Shown piece by piece: positions 8,740 through 20,046 of a DNA stretch of 64,000 nucleotides. Position 1 is the stretch's first letter; every line of letters starts with the position of its first letter. The translations under genes and the position numbers were made by a program. Source of the stretch: Advenella incenata (GTDB taxonomy: Bacteria; Pseudomonadota; Gammaproteobacteria; Burkholderiales; Burkholderiaceae_B); the NCBI RefSeq assembly GCF_004217095.1, contig NZ_SHKO01000002.1:1-64000 (forward strand), written 5' to 3'. The notes beneath the pieces were generated by a model, which did no database searches, had not been told where the DNA came from, and worked only from the letters and a program-made list of their open reading frames with translations.

Positions 8740-10703
8740 TTTTCATTCCTCACGAATTTAAAAGTATTCATCTGCGAGCCCTCACTTCTCGACAATGGTC
8801 GATCGTACTTTTTACTCCTATCTCTGCTGGGAACGGAGCGAGCTTTCTTTTCCGCAGTATTGTCATGTTGACCTACTATTACCGGTGACTTTATCCGAGC
8901 AGCTTTACGACGAACCGAATGTTTTCGGTTTTGCATACAGCCCTCAATAAACTCTTGCAGCGCAATTCGCTCTTTCATAATTGCATTCGAGTCGCTCGAA
9001 TCTTTCCCGTCGTCTCTCAGCTTTTTCTGAATGACTTCGTTCTGATTTGATGTAAGCCCATTTGCGTACTCGAAATTAACCGCATTCACGCGGACATATC
9101 GTTCATTATTATTTGGCTCAAAGACTCGAATTTGACCAAGATCATATGGATCATAGACTGCCGTTACTCTCACTCCAGGGCCATACTTTGAGAGAATAGG
9201 CTGTAGGGCACTATCCGAGTAACGAATTCTATTGACCAAGATTCCATCTTTTCTAAGGCTACGAATTATAGGAATACCAAATACCGGTGAGAGCTGATCA
9301 ATGTCCTTCGGTAGATTGGGCGTAACCGTTTCCAGGCCTTTTTTCCATTTCGAATAAGGTGACACTCCTAAGCCACCATGGATAGATTGTGCATAGTCAT
9401 CGAGCATCCATTTTTCAACAATCGCCTTTAGTTCATTTAGAGTAAAGACGGCATGCTTCAGTGGGTCATAGTCTTTCCGCTCGTAGTATTTTGCAAATGC
9501 CATGCCAGGCAGTAGATGCGCGCATTGATAATTAATCGTTTTAATATAGCGCTCGACCGCTCCTTTGAACTGAGGTTCATGCTTTGGGCAGAACATAAGT
9601 TGGATATACAAGTTGAAAGCCAAGTACTCCATGGCGCTACCATGAAATTCAAGTCCATTATCGACCACTATCTGCTCTGGTATACCCCAGCACATCCATT
9701 CATTTTGAGTCTGAAGTCCAGGTACCTTTATGAGTGTTTTCGGAAGAATTGCGTGCTTCAATGCCGCCTGAACTACAGCAGCTGAAGGAGCGCTAAAACT
9801 AATGTAGTACCCGACCGGCATTCTTGAATTATGATCAAGAATTATCGTTAGTAGAGGGCGTCCTAGCGGGAGAAACGTTTTTTCATCCACGACAAAAACG
9901 TCCATGGGAGTATGATCAATCTCGTAGCGTTCAAGTATCCTTGTAGTCTGAACGCCTTTTCCAACTAGCTTGTACTTCCGTGACGCTAGCCGCCTACCAT
10001 CCCGCAAAACAGCAACTTCGAATCGATCTATGTCATCCAGCATTCGGTAGCAGGTGGCCCTAGAGGGTAATATTAGTTGGAGCTCTTTCGGACGAAATTC
10101 GTTTTCTACCTTTAGCTTTCTCGACAGATTTACTCGTACATCTTTTATCGTAGATTTCGGACTTTTTTTGAACGCTTCGATAATTGACTCTTCGAATAGT
10201 CGTATTATTTGTATATTCTGGTATCTACATTTAGGGCCTCGGTTATCAGTCCGAGGAACAAGCGAGCGAACATCTCCCCCTGCAAAATGGTTTCGGGTCT
10301 GCCACCGAGTGAGCGTAACGTAGGATGGAGGATTACTATCATTAATCGATATCGAAATCGCTTGTATCATTTGCTCAATCTCACCTACAGTATTCTCCCT
10401 ACCCCCTAATTCGCGTAGACCATTGATATAAGCCATTCGACGCCGCATCTCCATAGTCTTACTTTCACCGATTTCTTCAAAAGGACGACAAAATGTATTT
10501 GCGTCTTCGTCCTTTGGCGAGATCGTAAATTCAAGTTCCGAATTTAGGTATGCGTCAAATAGTTTATTTTTCTCAGCACTCGATATACTGCCGTCCTCTA
10601 AACAATGAAGAACAAAAGAACCGTCTGGATTAATCTGTTCAATACGATGAGGACGCTCATTCCAATTAAAAGCCGTATTTCTTGCAAATGTAAAACCAGC
10701 CAT
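8736..10703 (-). CDS. tnsB: TnsB transposase (DDE/RNase H fold)
   Basis: The transposase cuts and joins the 3' ends of the element. From the chosen ATG at 10703 the protein is 655 aa, and the catalytic triad reads Asp263 (EIDHTPMD), Asp348 (IVVDNGLEF) and Glu384 (FKGAVERYIK), with the usual D-N-G and K/E context. The N-terminal 230 residues hold the DNA-binding helices and the last 100 are basic, fitting a C-terminal TnsC-interacting tail. GAGGAG seven bases before 10703 fixes the start; an in-frame ATG 15 bases upstream lacks such a site. It overlaps the tnsA 3' end by 38 bp. Confidence 0.92.
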   Translation of the reverse strand: MAGFTFARNTAFNWNERPHRIEQINPDGSFVLHCLEDGSISSAEKNKLFDAYLNSELEFTISPKDEDANTFCRPFEEIGESKTMEMRRRMAYINGLRELGGRENTVGEIEQMIQAISISINDSNPPSYVTLTRWQTRNHFAGGDVRSLVPRTDNRGPKCRYQNIQIIRLFEESIIEAFKKSPKSTIKDVRVNLSRKLKVENEFRPKELQLILPSRATCYRMLDDIDRFEVAVLRDGRRLASRKYKLVGKGVQTTRILERYEIDHTPMDVFVVDEKTFLPLGRPLLTIILDHNSRMPVGYYISFSAPSAAVVQAALKHAILPKTLIKVPGLQTQNEWMCWGIPEQIVVDNGLEFHGSAMEYLAFNLYIQLMFCPKHEPQFKGAVERYIKTINYQCAHLLPGMAFAKYYERKDYDPLKHAVFTLNELKAIVEKWMLDDYAQSIHGGLGVSPYSKWKKGLETVTPNLPKDIDQLSPVFGIPIIRSLRKDGILVNRIRYSDSALQPILSKYGPGVRVTAVYDPYDLGQIRVFEPNNNERYVRVNAVNFEYANGLTSNQNEVIQKKLRDDGKDSSDSNAIMKERIALQEFIEGCMQNRKHSVRRKAARIKSPVIVGQHDNTAEKKARSVPSRDRSKKYDRPLSRSEGSQMNTFKFVRNEK

Positions 10704-11370
10704 TATCGTTCTCCTCAAGTCGTATCAATGCGGTAGAGTTGGAAATTGGTTCATCCAGAGAGCAACTAATTAATCCAGCAGCGAGGAAATCAAACGCGGT
10801 CAGTTGATATTTCGCAACTGCAATGTTTAATCGACCCACTGTTGATTGTTCATACTCATTGAGGGAAGAGATGATTATCTGGAGACGTGTTCTCGGGTTT
10901 TGTTTCCTGCTTAACTGACGATATATGTATCGCAAATTGCCTAATCGCGGTTCAATTCGAAGCTCTTGCTCTGTGATTATTGTGTATTGCGTCCGTTTAA
11001 TCTGAAGCCAATCGGCTATCGCTTGATACTTAGTTTTATTTTCGAGCCTCCGCATAAATTCTGAGTGCTTAATTTCTACCAGCAAAGTTTCACCGTTTGA
11101 GAGAAGCAGCTCGAAATCAGGCGTGTAGGTTCTAAGCTTTCCGTTGCGTGGATATTTGACTTTGTAAGGCTGTTCACGATAGTGGATAATCGCAGGATTC
11201 AATTCAAAGCTAATGACCGCATCAGCTTCAATAAGGCCCTCATATCGCACCATCCTGTTATTCTTCGATGATGGGAATTTTCCCCGCACGATGCTACCGC
11301 TCGGTGTAACGACACGTCGAGCGGGCGTATGAAAGCTATATCGGTTATGCAGTCTTTTTCGATTCGTCAT
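10666..11370 (-). CDS. tnsA: TnsA endonuclease of Tn7-like transposition
   Basis: This 234-aa restriction-enzyme-fold endonuclease cuts the 5' ends so that the element moves by cut and paste. It has the TnsA pattern: a Glu in VRYEGLIEAD (Glu44/Glu48), Asp85 in YTPDF, and Glu99-x-Lys101 in LLVEIKHSEF. Start 11370 (MTNRKRLHNRYSF) has AAGGAA about seven bases upstream and is preferred over an ATG at 11436 whose extra 22 residues are cysteine-rich and untypical. It is the first gene of the five-gene operon, about 250 bp after a small HTH gene. Confidence 0.9.
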   Translation of the reverse strand: MTNRKRLHNRYSFHTPARRVVTPSGSIVRGKFPSSKNNRMVRYEGLIEADAVISFELNPAIIHYREQPYKVKYPRNGKLRTYTPDFELLLSNGETLLVEIKHSEFMRRLENKTKYQAIADWLQIKRTQYTIITEQELRIEPRLGNLRYIYRQLSRKQNPRTRLQIIISSLNEYEQSTVGRLNIAVAKYQLTAFDFLAAGLISCSLDEPISNSTALIRLEENDNGWFYICKKYGF

Positions 11371-11615
11371 ATAAATTCCTTTTCTTGAGCAACAGATTCC
11401 CCTGCAGTCCATTTGGAACGCACATTTGAGGCGCAAGAGTACCTATTCTCAATAAATTTTTATCGAGAAAATTTCGCTTTATTCGGTATATGGCTTGACT
11501 TTGCCACTGAGAAAAGGAATACTAAAGTTTCCACGCTATAGCAGTCCCTCTACTCAAGAGGCTCTGTGTTTCAGATAAAAGCCGAGCAATGTAAAAGTTG
11601 GTCGGTTTTTTTATT

Positions 11616-11882
11616 TCATAGTCTCTCCTGTTGTCTCGATTTTTCCTGTAAAAGTTGGCTTTCTATCCAGTTAGAAACGTCCTCAGTAGAAACGAATTTG
11701 CCTTTTCTGTTTTCCACTTCGAACTCTTGTATGGGAAGCGTGCCTTTGCTCCGTGCTTTTCTATACGCGGCAGTCGACGTATAGCCGAGCAGTCGCCATA
11801 CCTGCAACGCAGGAATAAAGTAACCATACTTTTCAGTCAATTGCTCGTATATCGACAAGTTGTACCTATACGCATTCTGCAT
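11616..11882 (-). CDS. small helix-turn-helix protein (AlpA/excisionase-like)
   Basis: This 88-aa protein with GGAG seven bases before its ATG carries a winged-helix segment at about 20-72: IPALQVWRLLGYTSTAAYRK, then a variable wing and FVSTEDVSNWI. That pattern is typical of small MerR-like/AlpA/excisionase DNA-binding proteins. It is on the same strand as, and just ahead of, tnsA, so it could control the transposition operon. A TGAC-N7-GTCA inverted repeat lies within the 150 bp upstream of its start. Its exact family and target are not clear. Confidence 0.65.
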   Translation of the reverse strand: MQNAYRYNLSIYEQLTEKYGYFIPALQVWRLLGYTSTAAYRKARSKGTLPIQEFEVENRKGKFVSTEDVSNWIESQLLQEKSRQQERL

Positions 11883-12030
11883 CTACTGGCTCCGGTTAAG
11901 TGAGGCCTTTGACGTATAAAGTCACACTCAATTCTCATAGAATACCGAAAATCTGACCTAATAGCATCCGTCTTTTTCAGGTGTCATTTTTGGCCTATAA
12001 AAATAATTTCTTTAATTTAATCAAAATATT

Positions 12031-13098
12031 ATGGTTTTCTTAAGTTCGGAAATCGTTAGTATGGCAACTCTACACGATATTATTTGCAAATTAGTGCCTC
12101 CATTATGGTGTATAGAGTTAATGAAAAGAACGGGTTGCTCTCCTCCTTCGCGACTGCAGAGAGTCATTGACGGAATTATTGATTGTCCGGAGAACCGAGC
12201 TTCGAATAGGTACTATAAACAGTTCAGTGGTAAGCAATTTCCCTATGTAGACGCAGAAATTAAGTGTGAAACCAAGGTCTCTGATAGCCAATGGCTTCTC
12301 CGCAACGTGTTTTGGGAACTTTTCTTTCACGAAACGTTATCGGAAGAACAGGCTTATTTTTATTTCTCTAAGCTTTCAGGTCGATATTTGAATCGCTTAT
12401 CGAGGGATTGGTGGTTACGTACAAACCTATACAGAGATTCCTTTACTGATAAAGTACTTCGTTATGTGACTCTGGATTCATTAGCCGTACTCGTTATTTT
12501 GATCAAATTGGCTAAGCACAAGGGTGAGTTCGTTCTGGAGGAACGTATAGCCCGGCAACTGTATCGAGGATTATTAATAATTGGAGCTCATATTCCAAAT
12601 ATTAATAATCTTCGCTTGATCTTTTTTTCTATCATTCGTGCCACAATTTTTAATAAGATAAAGTGGTTCGGTGGCTACAAGCCTGTTTTAGACTTCAATT
12701 TATATCAATTTGAGGTTCAATATTTAAATGCATTCTTTCCGATCATGCCCAGTCTAGGGCTCACGCTGAACACAGAACAAAAACAAAAACATGTGTACGA
12801 CCGATCAACACTGTTGTCCCGTAAGTTAGAGGAACTCCCCATCAACTCACTTAATCTATTTCTAATCCCGCCTCGTACAAGTATCAAAACCCTGGACGAC
12901 TGGAATCGCGTCTATTCAGAAATTGAAATTCGATTAGACGATTTGCGCGACATGAACTACTCGTTCAACGACACGTTTACATCAAAGTATTTCGAAAACC
13001 GCGAGTTGCAGGAAACTGCTCGGTTCATTCGTAAGCATGCTCCATATAGACCAACGGTAGCTCCATCTCAATCAATGGTCGATAAACTTTTCCCGTAA
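12031..13098 (+). CDS. unknown protein at the transposon right end
   Basis: This 355-aa protein from the ATG at 12031, or 345 aa from an in-frame ATG at 12061, has no strong ribosome site at either start. It is rich in aromatic and basic residues, predicted to be largely helical, with no signal peptide and no motif I recognise. Two moderately hydrophobic stretches (LDSLAVLVILIKLA and LYRGLLIIGAHIP) look like buried helices rather than clear membrane spans. It runs toward the right end and gyrB, divergent from the HTH gene and tnsABC, and stops 90 bp before the first end repeat. A position this close to the end suggests a conserved passenger or accessory transposition gene. Confidence 0.6.
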   Translation: MVFLSSEIVSMATLHDIICKLVPPLWCIELMKRTGCSPPSRLQRVIDGIIDCPENRASNRYYKQFSGKQFPYVDAEIKCETKVSDSQWLLRNVFWELFFHETLSEEQAYFYFSKLSGRYLNRLSRDWWLRTNLYRDSFTDKVLRYVTLDSLAVLVILIKLAKHKGEFVLEERIARQLYRGLLIIGAHIPNINNLRLIFFSIIRATIFNKIKWFGGYKPVLDFNLYQFEVQYLNAFFPIMPSLGLTLNTEQKQKHVYDRSTLLSRKLEELPINSLNLFLIPPRTSIKTLDDWNRVYSEIEIRLDDLRDMNYSFNDTFTSKYFENRELQETARFIRKHAPYRPTVAPSQSMVDKLFP

Positions 13099-13124
13099 GT
13101 CGACTCTTAATTTCGACCAACAAA

Positions 13125-13163
13125 AAAAATAGGCAAACATTTTTGATATGTCTGCCTATTTTT
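13125..13163. terminator. bidirectional hairpin terminator inside the transposon right end
   Basis: Arms 13125-13140 and 13148-13163 pair over 16 bp with one mismatch around a 7-base loop. The stem has A-runs on one side and T-runs on the other, so it can work on both strands. It lies between the rightward 355-aa gene and leftward gyrB and would stop both from reading into each other. Confidence 0.85.
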
Positions 13164-13187
13164 CGTTTAATTAGCAAATCCGAATAT

Positions 13188-13247
13188 TTTCACTAATTGT
13201 GAGATTCCAATTTCATCAATTGTGAGACAATTTCACTAATTGTGAGA
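13188..13247. repeat. three 17-bp right-end repeats (probable TnsB binding sites)
   Basis: The motif TTTCACTAATTGTGAGA occurs at 13188-13204 and 13231-13247, and a variant TTTCATCAATTGTGAGA at 13211-13227. Starts are 23 and 20 bp apart, similar to the packed 22-bp TnsB sites at Tn7 ends. Each unit contains a TCAC-N5-GTGA dyad (the variant imperfectly). Confidence 0.8.
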
Positions 13248-13258
13248 CTCGACAAACA
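13248..13258. other. right terminus of the Tn7-like element
   Basis: Read inward on the minus strand the end is TGTTTGTCGAG or TGTCGAG, giving the TGT terminus usual for this superfamily at 13258 or 13254. The gyrB stop codon begins at 13262 on the minus strand, so the junction is two to six bases beyond the coding sequence. Confidence 0.6.
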
Positions 13259-13259
13259 C

Positions 13260-15790
<2,531 letters not shown>

Positions 15791-15843
15791 TTAAAATCTT
15801 TTGCCGGCGCGTGTCGCGGTACGCACCCCGCTGTGAACAATAA

Positions 15844-15878
15844 CCGGCCCCCCCTTTGCAGGGCAAAGATTGGACCGG
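15844..15878 (-). terminator. nested hairpin after dnaN
   Basis: On the minus strand a CCGGTCC/GGGCCGG outer stem (one wobble pair) encloses a perfect CTTTGC/GCAAAG hairpin. It lies 13 bp after the dnaN stop and ahead of gyrB. The downstream T-run is poor, so it may act as an attenuator or RNA-stability element rather than a full terminator. Confidence 0.5.
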
Positions 15879-15890
15879 CTGTCACGATTT

Positions 15891-17000
15891 TTAGATACGC
15901 ATTGGCATGACAACGTATTTGAAGTGCTTTTCATCCGGCAGGGTAATCAGCGCCGAGGCGTTGACATCGGGCTTGACCGACCAAATGACCTCGTCGGTTT
16001 TCGCCATGGAAAGCACATCCTGCAGATAGGTCACATTAAAGCCAACACTGAGCGGCTCAAAGCTGTAATCAATCTCGATTTCGTCCTGGGCATTTTCCTG
16101 ATCTGCATTAATATATTTCATTTGCAGCAGATTGTTTTCCAGGTTCAGCTTGATGCCTTTGAGCTTGTCTGTCATCAGAATGGATGCAATGTGCAAACTG
16201 CTTTGCAGCGCTTCGCGATTGACGTTGAAATGACGCGTGTAGTCGCTGGGGATAACCCGCTTGAAGTCGGGGAACTTGCCTTCGACAAGCTTGGAAATCA
16301 ATTCAATGTCGCCAAAGGTGAAACGAATCTGGTTGGCCGATACATCAATATTGACGGGCTCGTCGCTGTCGTCCAGCAGGCGCTGCACTTCCAGAACGGT
16401 TTTGCGTGGCAGGATGACTTCGCTGGAAGACTGGATGCCTTCGATATCTTCAGCGGCATGAGCCAGACGGTGACCATCGGTGGCCACGGCGCGCACCATA
16501 CCAGGTTCGAACACCATGAGCGTACCATTCAGGTAATAACGGATGTCCTGCTGCGCCATGGAAAAGTGCACCATGCCAAACAGCTTGCGCAATGCCTTTT
16601 GCGGCATTGTGAAAGACACGTTCCAGCTCTCGGGCACCGACACGGTCGGGTACTCTGACCCATTCAGGGTTTGCAGCTCCAGGCGGCTTCTGCCGGACTG
16701 AATGCCCAGTTTGCCGTCCTGCAGCTTGAGTTTGACTTCATTGGCCGCTGGCAGTGCGCGTACAAAGTCAAGCAGCTTGCGTGCGGCAACCGTTGTAGAC
16801 TCCACATCGTCACCCACGCCGAAGTCGGCATGCGTGGTGATCTGGACCTCTAGGTCAGTTGCCACAAACGCAATTTTATTCCCCTCTTTACGCAACAGAA
16901 TATTTGCCAGGATCGGCATCGTGTGCCGGCGCTCTACAATCCCGGCGACCGTTTGCAGCGGTTTGAGCAGCGCATCGCGATTCGCTTGTAACAGTTGCAT
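15891..17000 (-). CDS. dnaN: DNA polymerase III sliding clamp (beta subunit)
   Basis: This 369-aa clamp protein, of the usual beta length (about 366-370), starts MQLLQANRDALLKPLQTVAG and ends VMPMRI, with the three-domain clamp pattern (RHTMPILANILL in domain 1). It holds polymerase III on DNA as a ring-shaped dimer. Its ATG is two bases after the dnaA stop, and the ribosome site AAAGGA lies inside the last dnaA codons, so it is translated in the dnaA-dnaN operon. Confidence 0.97.
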   Translation of the reverse strand: MQLLQANRDALLKPLQTVAGIVERRHTMPILANILLRKEGNKIAFVATDLEVQITTHADFGVGDDVESTTVAARKLLDFVRALPAANEVKLKLQDGKLGIQSGRSRLELQTLNGSEYPTVSVPESWNVSFTMPQKALRKLFGMVHFSMAQQDIRYYLNGTLMVFEPGMVRAVATDGHRLAHAAEDIEGIQSSSEVILPRKTVLEVQRLLDDSDEPVNIDVSANQIRFTFGDIELISKLVEGKFPDFKRVIPSDYTRHFNVNREALQSSLHIASILMTDKLKGIKLNLENNLLQMKYINADQENAQDEIEIDYSFEPLSVGFNVTYLQDVLSMAKTDEVIWSVKPDVNASALITLPDEKHFKYVVMPMRI

Positions 17001-17002
17001 GA

Positions 17003-18535
17003 TTATCCTTTTAAGGTTTGTTCCAATACGTGTAACTGGTGATTCAACTCGGCGTTCTTGGCACGCTGTTCCGTAATCTTGCGAACCGCATGCAGCACCG
17101 TTGTGTGATCTCTGCCGCCGAACGAATCTCCAATTTCCGGCAGGCTTTTCTGCGTTAACTCCTTGGCCAGGTACATGGCGATCTGCCGGGCCATGGCAAT
17201 ATTAGCCGGCCGACGTTTCGAGTACATTTCCTGGACCTTCAGCTTGTAAAAATCGGCCACCGTTTTCTGGATGTTCTCGATGGTAATCTGACCGATTGAT
17301 ACCGACAGCAGATCCTTGAGCGCTTCCTTGCAAAATTCGACCGTGATAATTTTCACGCCATGAAAGCCAGCATAAGCCGAGACCCTGGACAGCGCCCCCT
17401 CCAGCTCCCTGACATTACTGCGCAAATGCTTCGCTATGAAGAATGCCGCTTCTTCTTTCAGGACGATGGAAGTTTTTTCTTCGGCCTTGCGCAACAGGAT
17501 GGCGACCCGCATTTCCAGCTCGGGCGGTTCGATCTGTACCGTGAGGCCTGAATCAAAACGTGACGTGAGCCGACTGTTGATGTCCTGCAATTCGCGCGGA
17601 TAGGTATCGGACGTAATCACGATTTGCCGGCCGCGCTGCACCATGGTTTCGTAGAGCAGAAAGAACTCTTCCTGGGTGCGCTCTTTCTTGCGAAAAAACT
17701 GGATGTCATCGATCAGCAGCAGATCCAGCGAATGATAATACCGCTTCAGATCATCAAAAGTATTGGTCTGGAACGATTTGACCATGTCGGAATAATACTG
17801 GTCGGCGTGAATATAACGAACGCGGCTGACCTTGCCTGCCTTAAATAGCGCGTTACCGATGGCGTGCATCAGGTGCGTTTTACCCAGACCCGTACTGCCA
17901 TACAGAAAGAACGGGTTATACGAAGAGACGCCAGGATTTTCAACAATTTGCGCAGAGGCGGCGTTGGCCAGCTGGTTGGATTTACCAATGACCAGGCTTT
18001 CGAACGTCAGGTTCGCATTCATGTGCGAACGTTTGTACACGTGGTCTTCAGGTGCCTGTCCGACTGTCTCGATAATAACGACGGGCTCTTTGCCGGTTGC
18101 TGCCGGTTCCACAGCCGTTGTTGTCCGGGTTGCCGTATGCAGCGCTGCACTGGCGCCATGGCCATTGAGCTGGGTGGCCGCGCCGTTAGTGTATTCACGG
18201 GGCGCCGGGGCGCCAGCCGTTGGGCCAGCAGGCATACCAGTCGGCGGCGACGTGGCCGGGCCATGCACCTGGGACACATGATGGTCGCGACGCGCCACCT
18301 GGAAGATGACCCGGATACCAGGCCGATTGAACCAGTTGCTGGCCAGTTCCTGGATGCGCTGTGTATAGTTGGTGCGTGCCCAGTTCTGTTTGATGGCGTT
18401 TGGCGCGGACACGCGAACTTCGCCCAGTTCTTCATCAAAACTGAGAAAAGACAGGGGGTGCACCCATGCCTTCATCTGTTCGGGGGGGAGTTCCTGGGCC
18501 AGGGAAAGCACGCAGGATTGCCAAAACTCTTGCAT
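17003..18535 (-). CDS. dnaA: chromosomal replication initiator DnaA
   Basis: This 510-aa protein has an N-terminal domain I (1-80) and a Pro/Ala/Gly/Thr-rich linker (about 90-165). The AAA+ domain has Walker A GSTGLGKT (213-220) and Walker B LLLIDD (272-277). The C-terminal DNA-binding domain carries the signature GGRDHTTVLHA at about 473. It binds DnaA boxes and opens oriC. One DnaA box (18584-18592) lies 49 bp upstream of its start, fitting autoregulation. The linker is long compared with E. coli (467 aa in total). Confidence 0.98.
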   Translation of the reverse strand: MQEFWQSCVLSLAQELPPEQMKAWVHPLSFLSFDEELGEVRVSAPNAIKQNWARTNYTQRIQELASNWFNRPGIRVIFQVARRDHHVSQVHGPATSPPTGMPAGPTAGAPAPREYTNGAATQLNGHGASAALHTATRTTTAVEPAATGKEPVVIIETVGQAPEDHVYKRSHMNANLTFESLVIGKSNQLANAASAQIVENPGVSSYNPFFLYGSTGLGKTHLMHAIGNALFKAGKVSRVRYIHADQYYSDMVKSFQTNTFDDLKRYYHSLDLLLIDDIQFFRKKERTQEEFFLLYETMVQRGRQIVITSDTYPRELQDINSRLTSRFDSGLTVQIEPPELEMRVAILLRKAEEKTSIVLKEEAAFFIAKHLRSNVRELEGALSRVSAYAGFHGVKIITVEFCKEALKDLLSVSIGQITIENIQKTVADFYKLKVQEMYSKRRPANIAMARQIAMYLAKELTQKSLPEIGDSFGGRDHTTVLHAVRKITEQRAKNAELNHQLHVLEQTLKG

Positions 18536-19453
18536 ATCGACGTCAATCTGAAAACATCCTATTTTACCCTGATTCGGACAAAGTTATCCACAGGCAGCCC
18601 AGCTGTTTCAAAGTTTCCACAGCAACCGGCGCTTTGTAGCAAAAAGGATAGAAACATCGGGCAATAAGGGGCTATCTGAGGCAATTTTGCATCATCTTGC
18701 CGTGATTGTTCGCAGATCGGGCATACCCATCAGCAGACACTTGACAACAGAAAGGCAAATATTATTGGAAAAGCCACCTAAACCATTGACTATTCACAAA
18801 AAATTTGATGAAATATAAGGCTTTACAAAATTGCGATACGTGCCTGATATTTAGCGGATGGGTTTAGCGGACGGCATAGTGGATGCGTGATGAACGCATT
18901 TTTCAGCCGCTGCCTTTTAGTATCTTTTAAGATTTCAGGCATAGCGATACGTAAAAAAACGCTGGAAAAGACTCTGGGGCCGGTTTCAAGCAGGTTCGAC
19001 ATTTCCCTTGTTATTCAATGGGATGTGAGCCTGGGCTTTGCTGTTGTCGGTTCGCTTTTTGTCATGTTGCTCAAGTCCGCGCATGCGGGGTGCGAGCGAC
19101 ACCGGGCACACGACAAGCAGGTCGGTTGCCTGATGGGCAGCCAGAGTCGGGCAGCAAGCTAAGCCCGCTCACCCGGATTGCAAGTGGCAACACCTGCTCC
19201 AGGCAGCGGCGCAGAACAATGTGATGGGTCGTCAGTGAAACAGCCGTTTAGGGCTGGCATTGCGACACAACACAATAGACAGCCTGCGGTCAGCCTTTGC
19301 TGTAACCCGTTATCAGCCCAAGCATCACTCCTGCGAGGTTTGGCTGCGGGCAGAGTCACCGTATCAATGCTTTTGTCTTGACAAGCGGCGGCGAACAAAC
19401 CGTCCGGCAGTAGCCGTATTTAACTTTAGCTCTTTATTTTTGGTGGAATTTCC
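18536..19453. other. gene-free dnaA-rpmH intergenic region
   Basis: About 0.9 kb without a convincing gene separates divergent dnaA and rpmH. I see one good DnaA box (18584-18592), one near-match CTATTCACA (18790-18798) beside an AT-rich stretch, and no DnaA-box cluster or parS site. It should hold both promoters. Short open frames here lack ribosome sites and family resemblance. It looks a weaker origin candidate than the region before mnmG. Confidence 0.5.
18584..18592 (+). promoter_or_regulatory. DnaA box upstream of dnaA
   Basis: Perfect consensus TTATCCACA, 49 bp upstream of the dnaA ATG; likely used in DnaA autoregulation. Confidence 0.7.
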
Positions 19454-19588
19454 ATGAAACGTACTTACCAACCTTCCGTAACTCGTCGCAAACGCACACA
19501 CGGCTTTCGTGTCCGCATGAAAACCCGTGGTGGCCGCGCAGTGATCAACGCTCGCCGCGCCAAAGGCCGTAAACGTCTGGCCGTCTGA
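19454..19588 (+). CDS. rpmH: 50S ribosomal protein L34
   Basis: This 44-aa highly basic protein starts [18 protein letters not shown] and ends KGRKRLAV, the standard L34 sequence and length. GGTGGAAT lies ahead of the ATG at 19454. It is first in the rpmH-rnpA-yidD-yidC run, divergent from dnaA. Confidence 0.98.
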   Translation: MKRTYQPSVTRRKRTHGFRVRMKTRGGRAVINARRAKGRKRLAV

Positions 19589-19650
19589 GTGCGATCCGGA
19601 CCCCGATCCGATCGCGCCTGATCAGGCTGAAGACGGTTCCTGTCCGTTTC

Positions 19651-20046
19651 ATGCAAAGCGCCACCTATCCCAAAGCGGCGCGACTGCACCGCCCCTCTGA
19701 ATTCACGAATCTTCTGAGAGGAAGACGTGTGTCCCGGGGGGCGTTGTTCACTCTGAACCACGCGCAGCCCTCGCCCCCTTTGCCCGAGCCCACTGCAAGA
19801 CTGGGCATGATTATCGCCAAGCGCTTCGCTGTGCGGGCGACAACCCGCAACACCATCAAGCGAGTCATTCGCGAATCCTTTCGTCATCACCGTCTGAACC
19901 TGCCTGCCGCCGATTATCTGGTGCGCCTGCACGGCAAGATCGAGCCGTGTTCGCTGACCGTACTGCGCCAACGGGTGCGCCAGGAAGTGGACAGCCATTT
20001 CGCGCGCGCGCTCGCCAGCCGCCCCGATAACAAGGAACAGCGATGA
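19651..20046 (+). CDS. rnpA: ribonuclease P protein component
   Basis: This 131-aa basic protein with the RnpA signature region ([29 protein letters not shown]) is the protein cofactor of RNase P, which matures tRNA 5' ends. It lies 62 bp after rpmH, and its stop overlaps the start of yidD (ATGA). No strong ribosome site is seen at the ATG at 19651, so a slightly different start is possible. Confidence 0.95.
   Translation: MQSATYPKAARLHRPSEFTNLLRGRRVSRGALFTLNHAQPSPPLPEPTARLGMIIAKRFAVRATTRNTIKRVIRESFRHHRLNLPAADYLVRLHGKIEPCSLTVLRQRVRQEVDSHFARALASRPDNKEQR

Larger units (their letters stand above)
1..13258. mobile_element. Tn7-like transposon, right part, inserted at the 3' end of gyrB
   Basis: The stretch is visibly AT-rich compared with the chromosome to its right. 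It carries a complete tnsA-tnsB-tnsC-tniQ-tniQ operon pointing away from gyrB, the orientation seen in Tn7 at glmS, where the right end lies next to the target gene. The right end has three 17-bp repeats (13188-13247) and a terminal TGT/ACA just before the gyrB stop codon. The terminus could be 13254 (inward reading TGTCGAG) or 13258 (TGTTTGTCGAG). No copy of the end repeats occurs at the left edge of the window, so the left end and the target duplication lie outside. The cargo seen here is a HAD-like hydrolase, a serine recombinase, two ParB-like genes and small unknown genes. Confidence 0.85.

Noticed and set aside
11437-11615. Short CCTCT/AGAGG hairpin between the HTH gene and tnsA as a terminator
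   Set aside because: Five-pair stem without a T-run; too weak to call.
1-13258. Possible CRISPR array or Cas genes in the Tn7-like element
   Set aside because: No regularly spaced direct repeats and no Cas-like protein in the visible part; the only short repeats are the three end sites.
18536-19453. dnaA-rpmH gap as the main oriC
   Set aside because: Only one perfect DnaA box and no parS; the region before mnmG has a much better cluster. It cannot be fully excluded without GC-skew.
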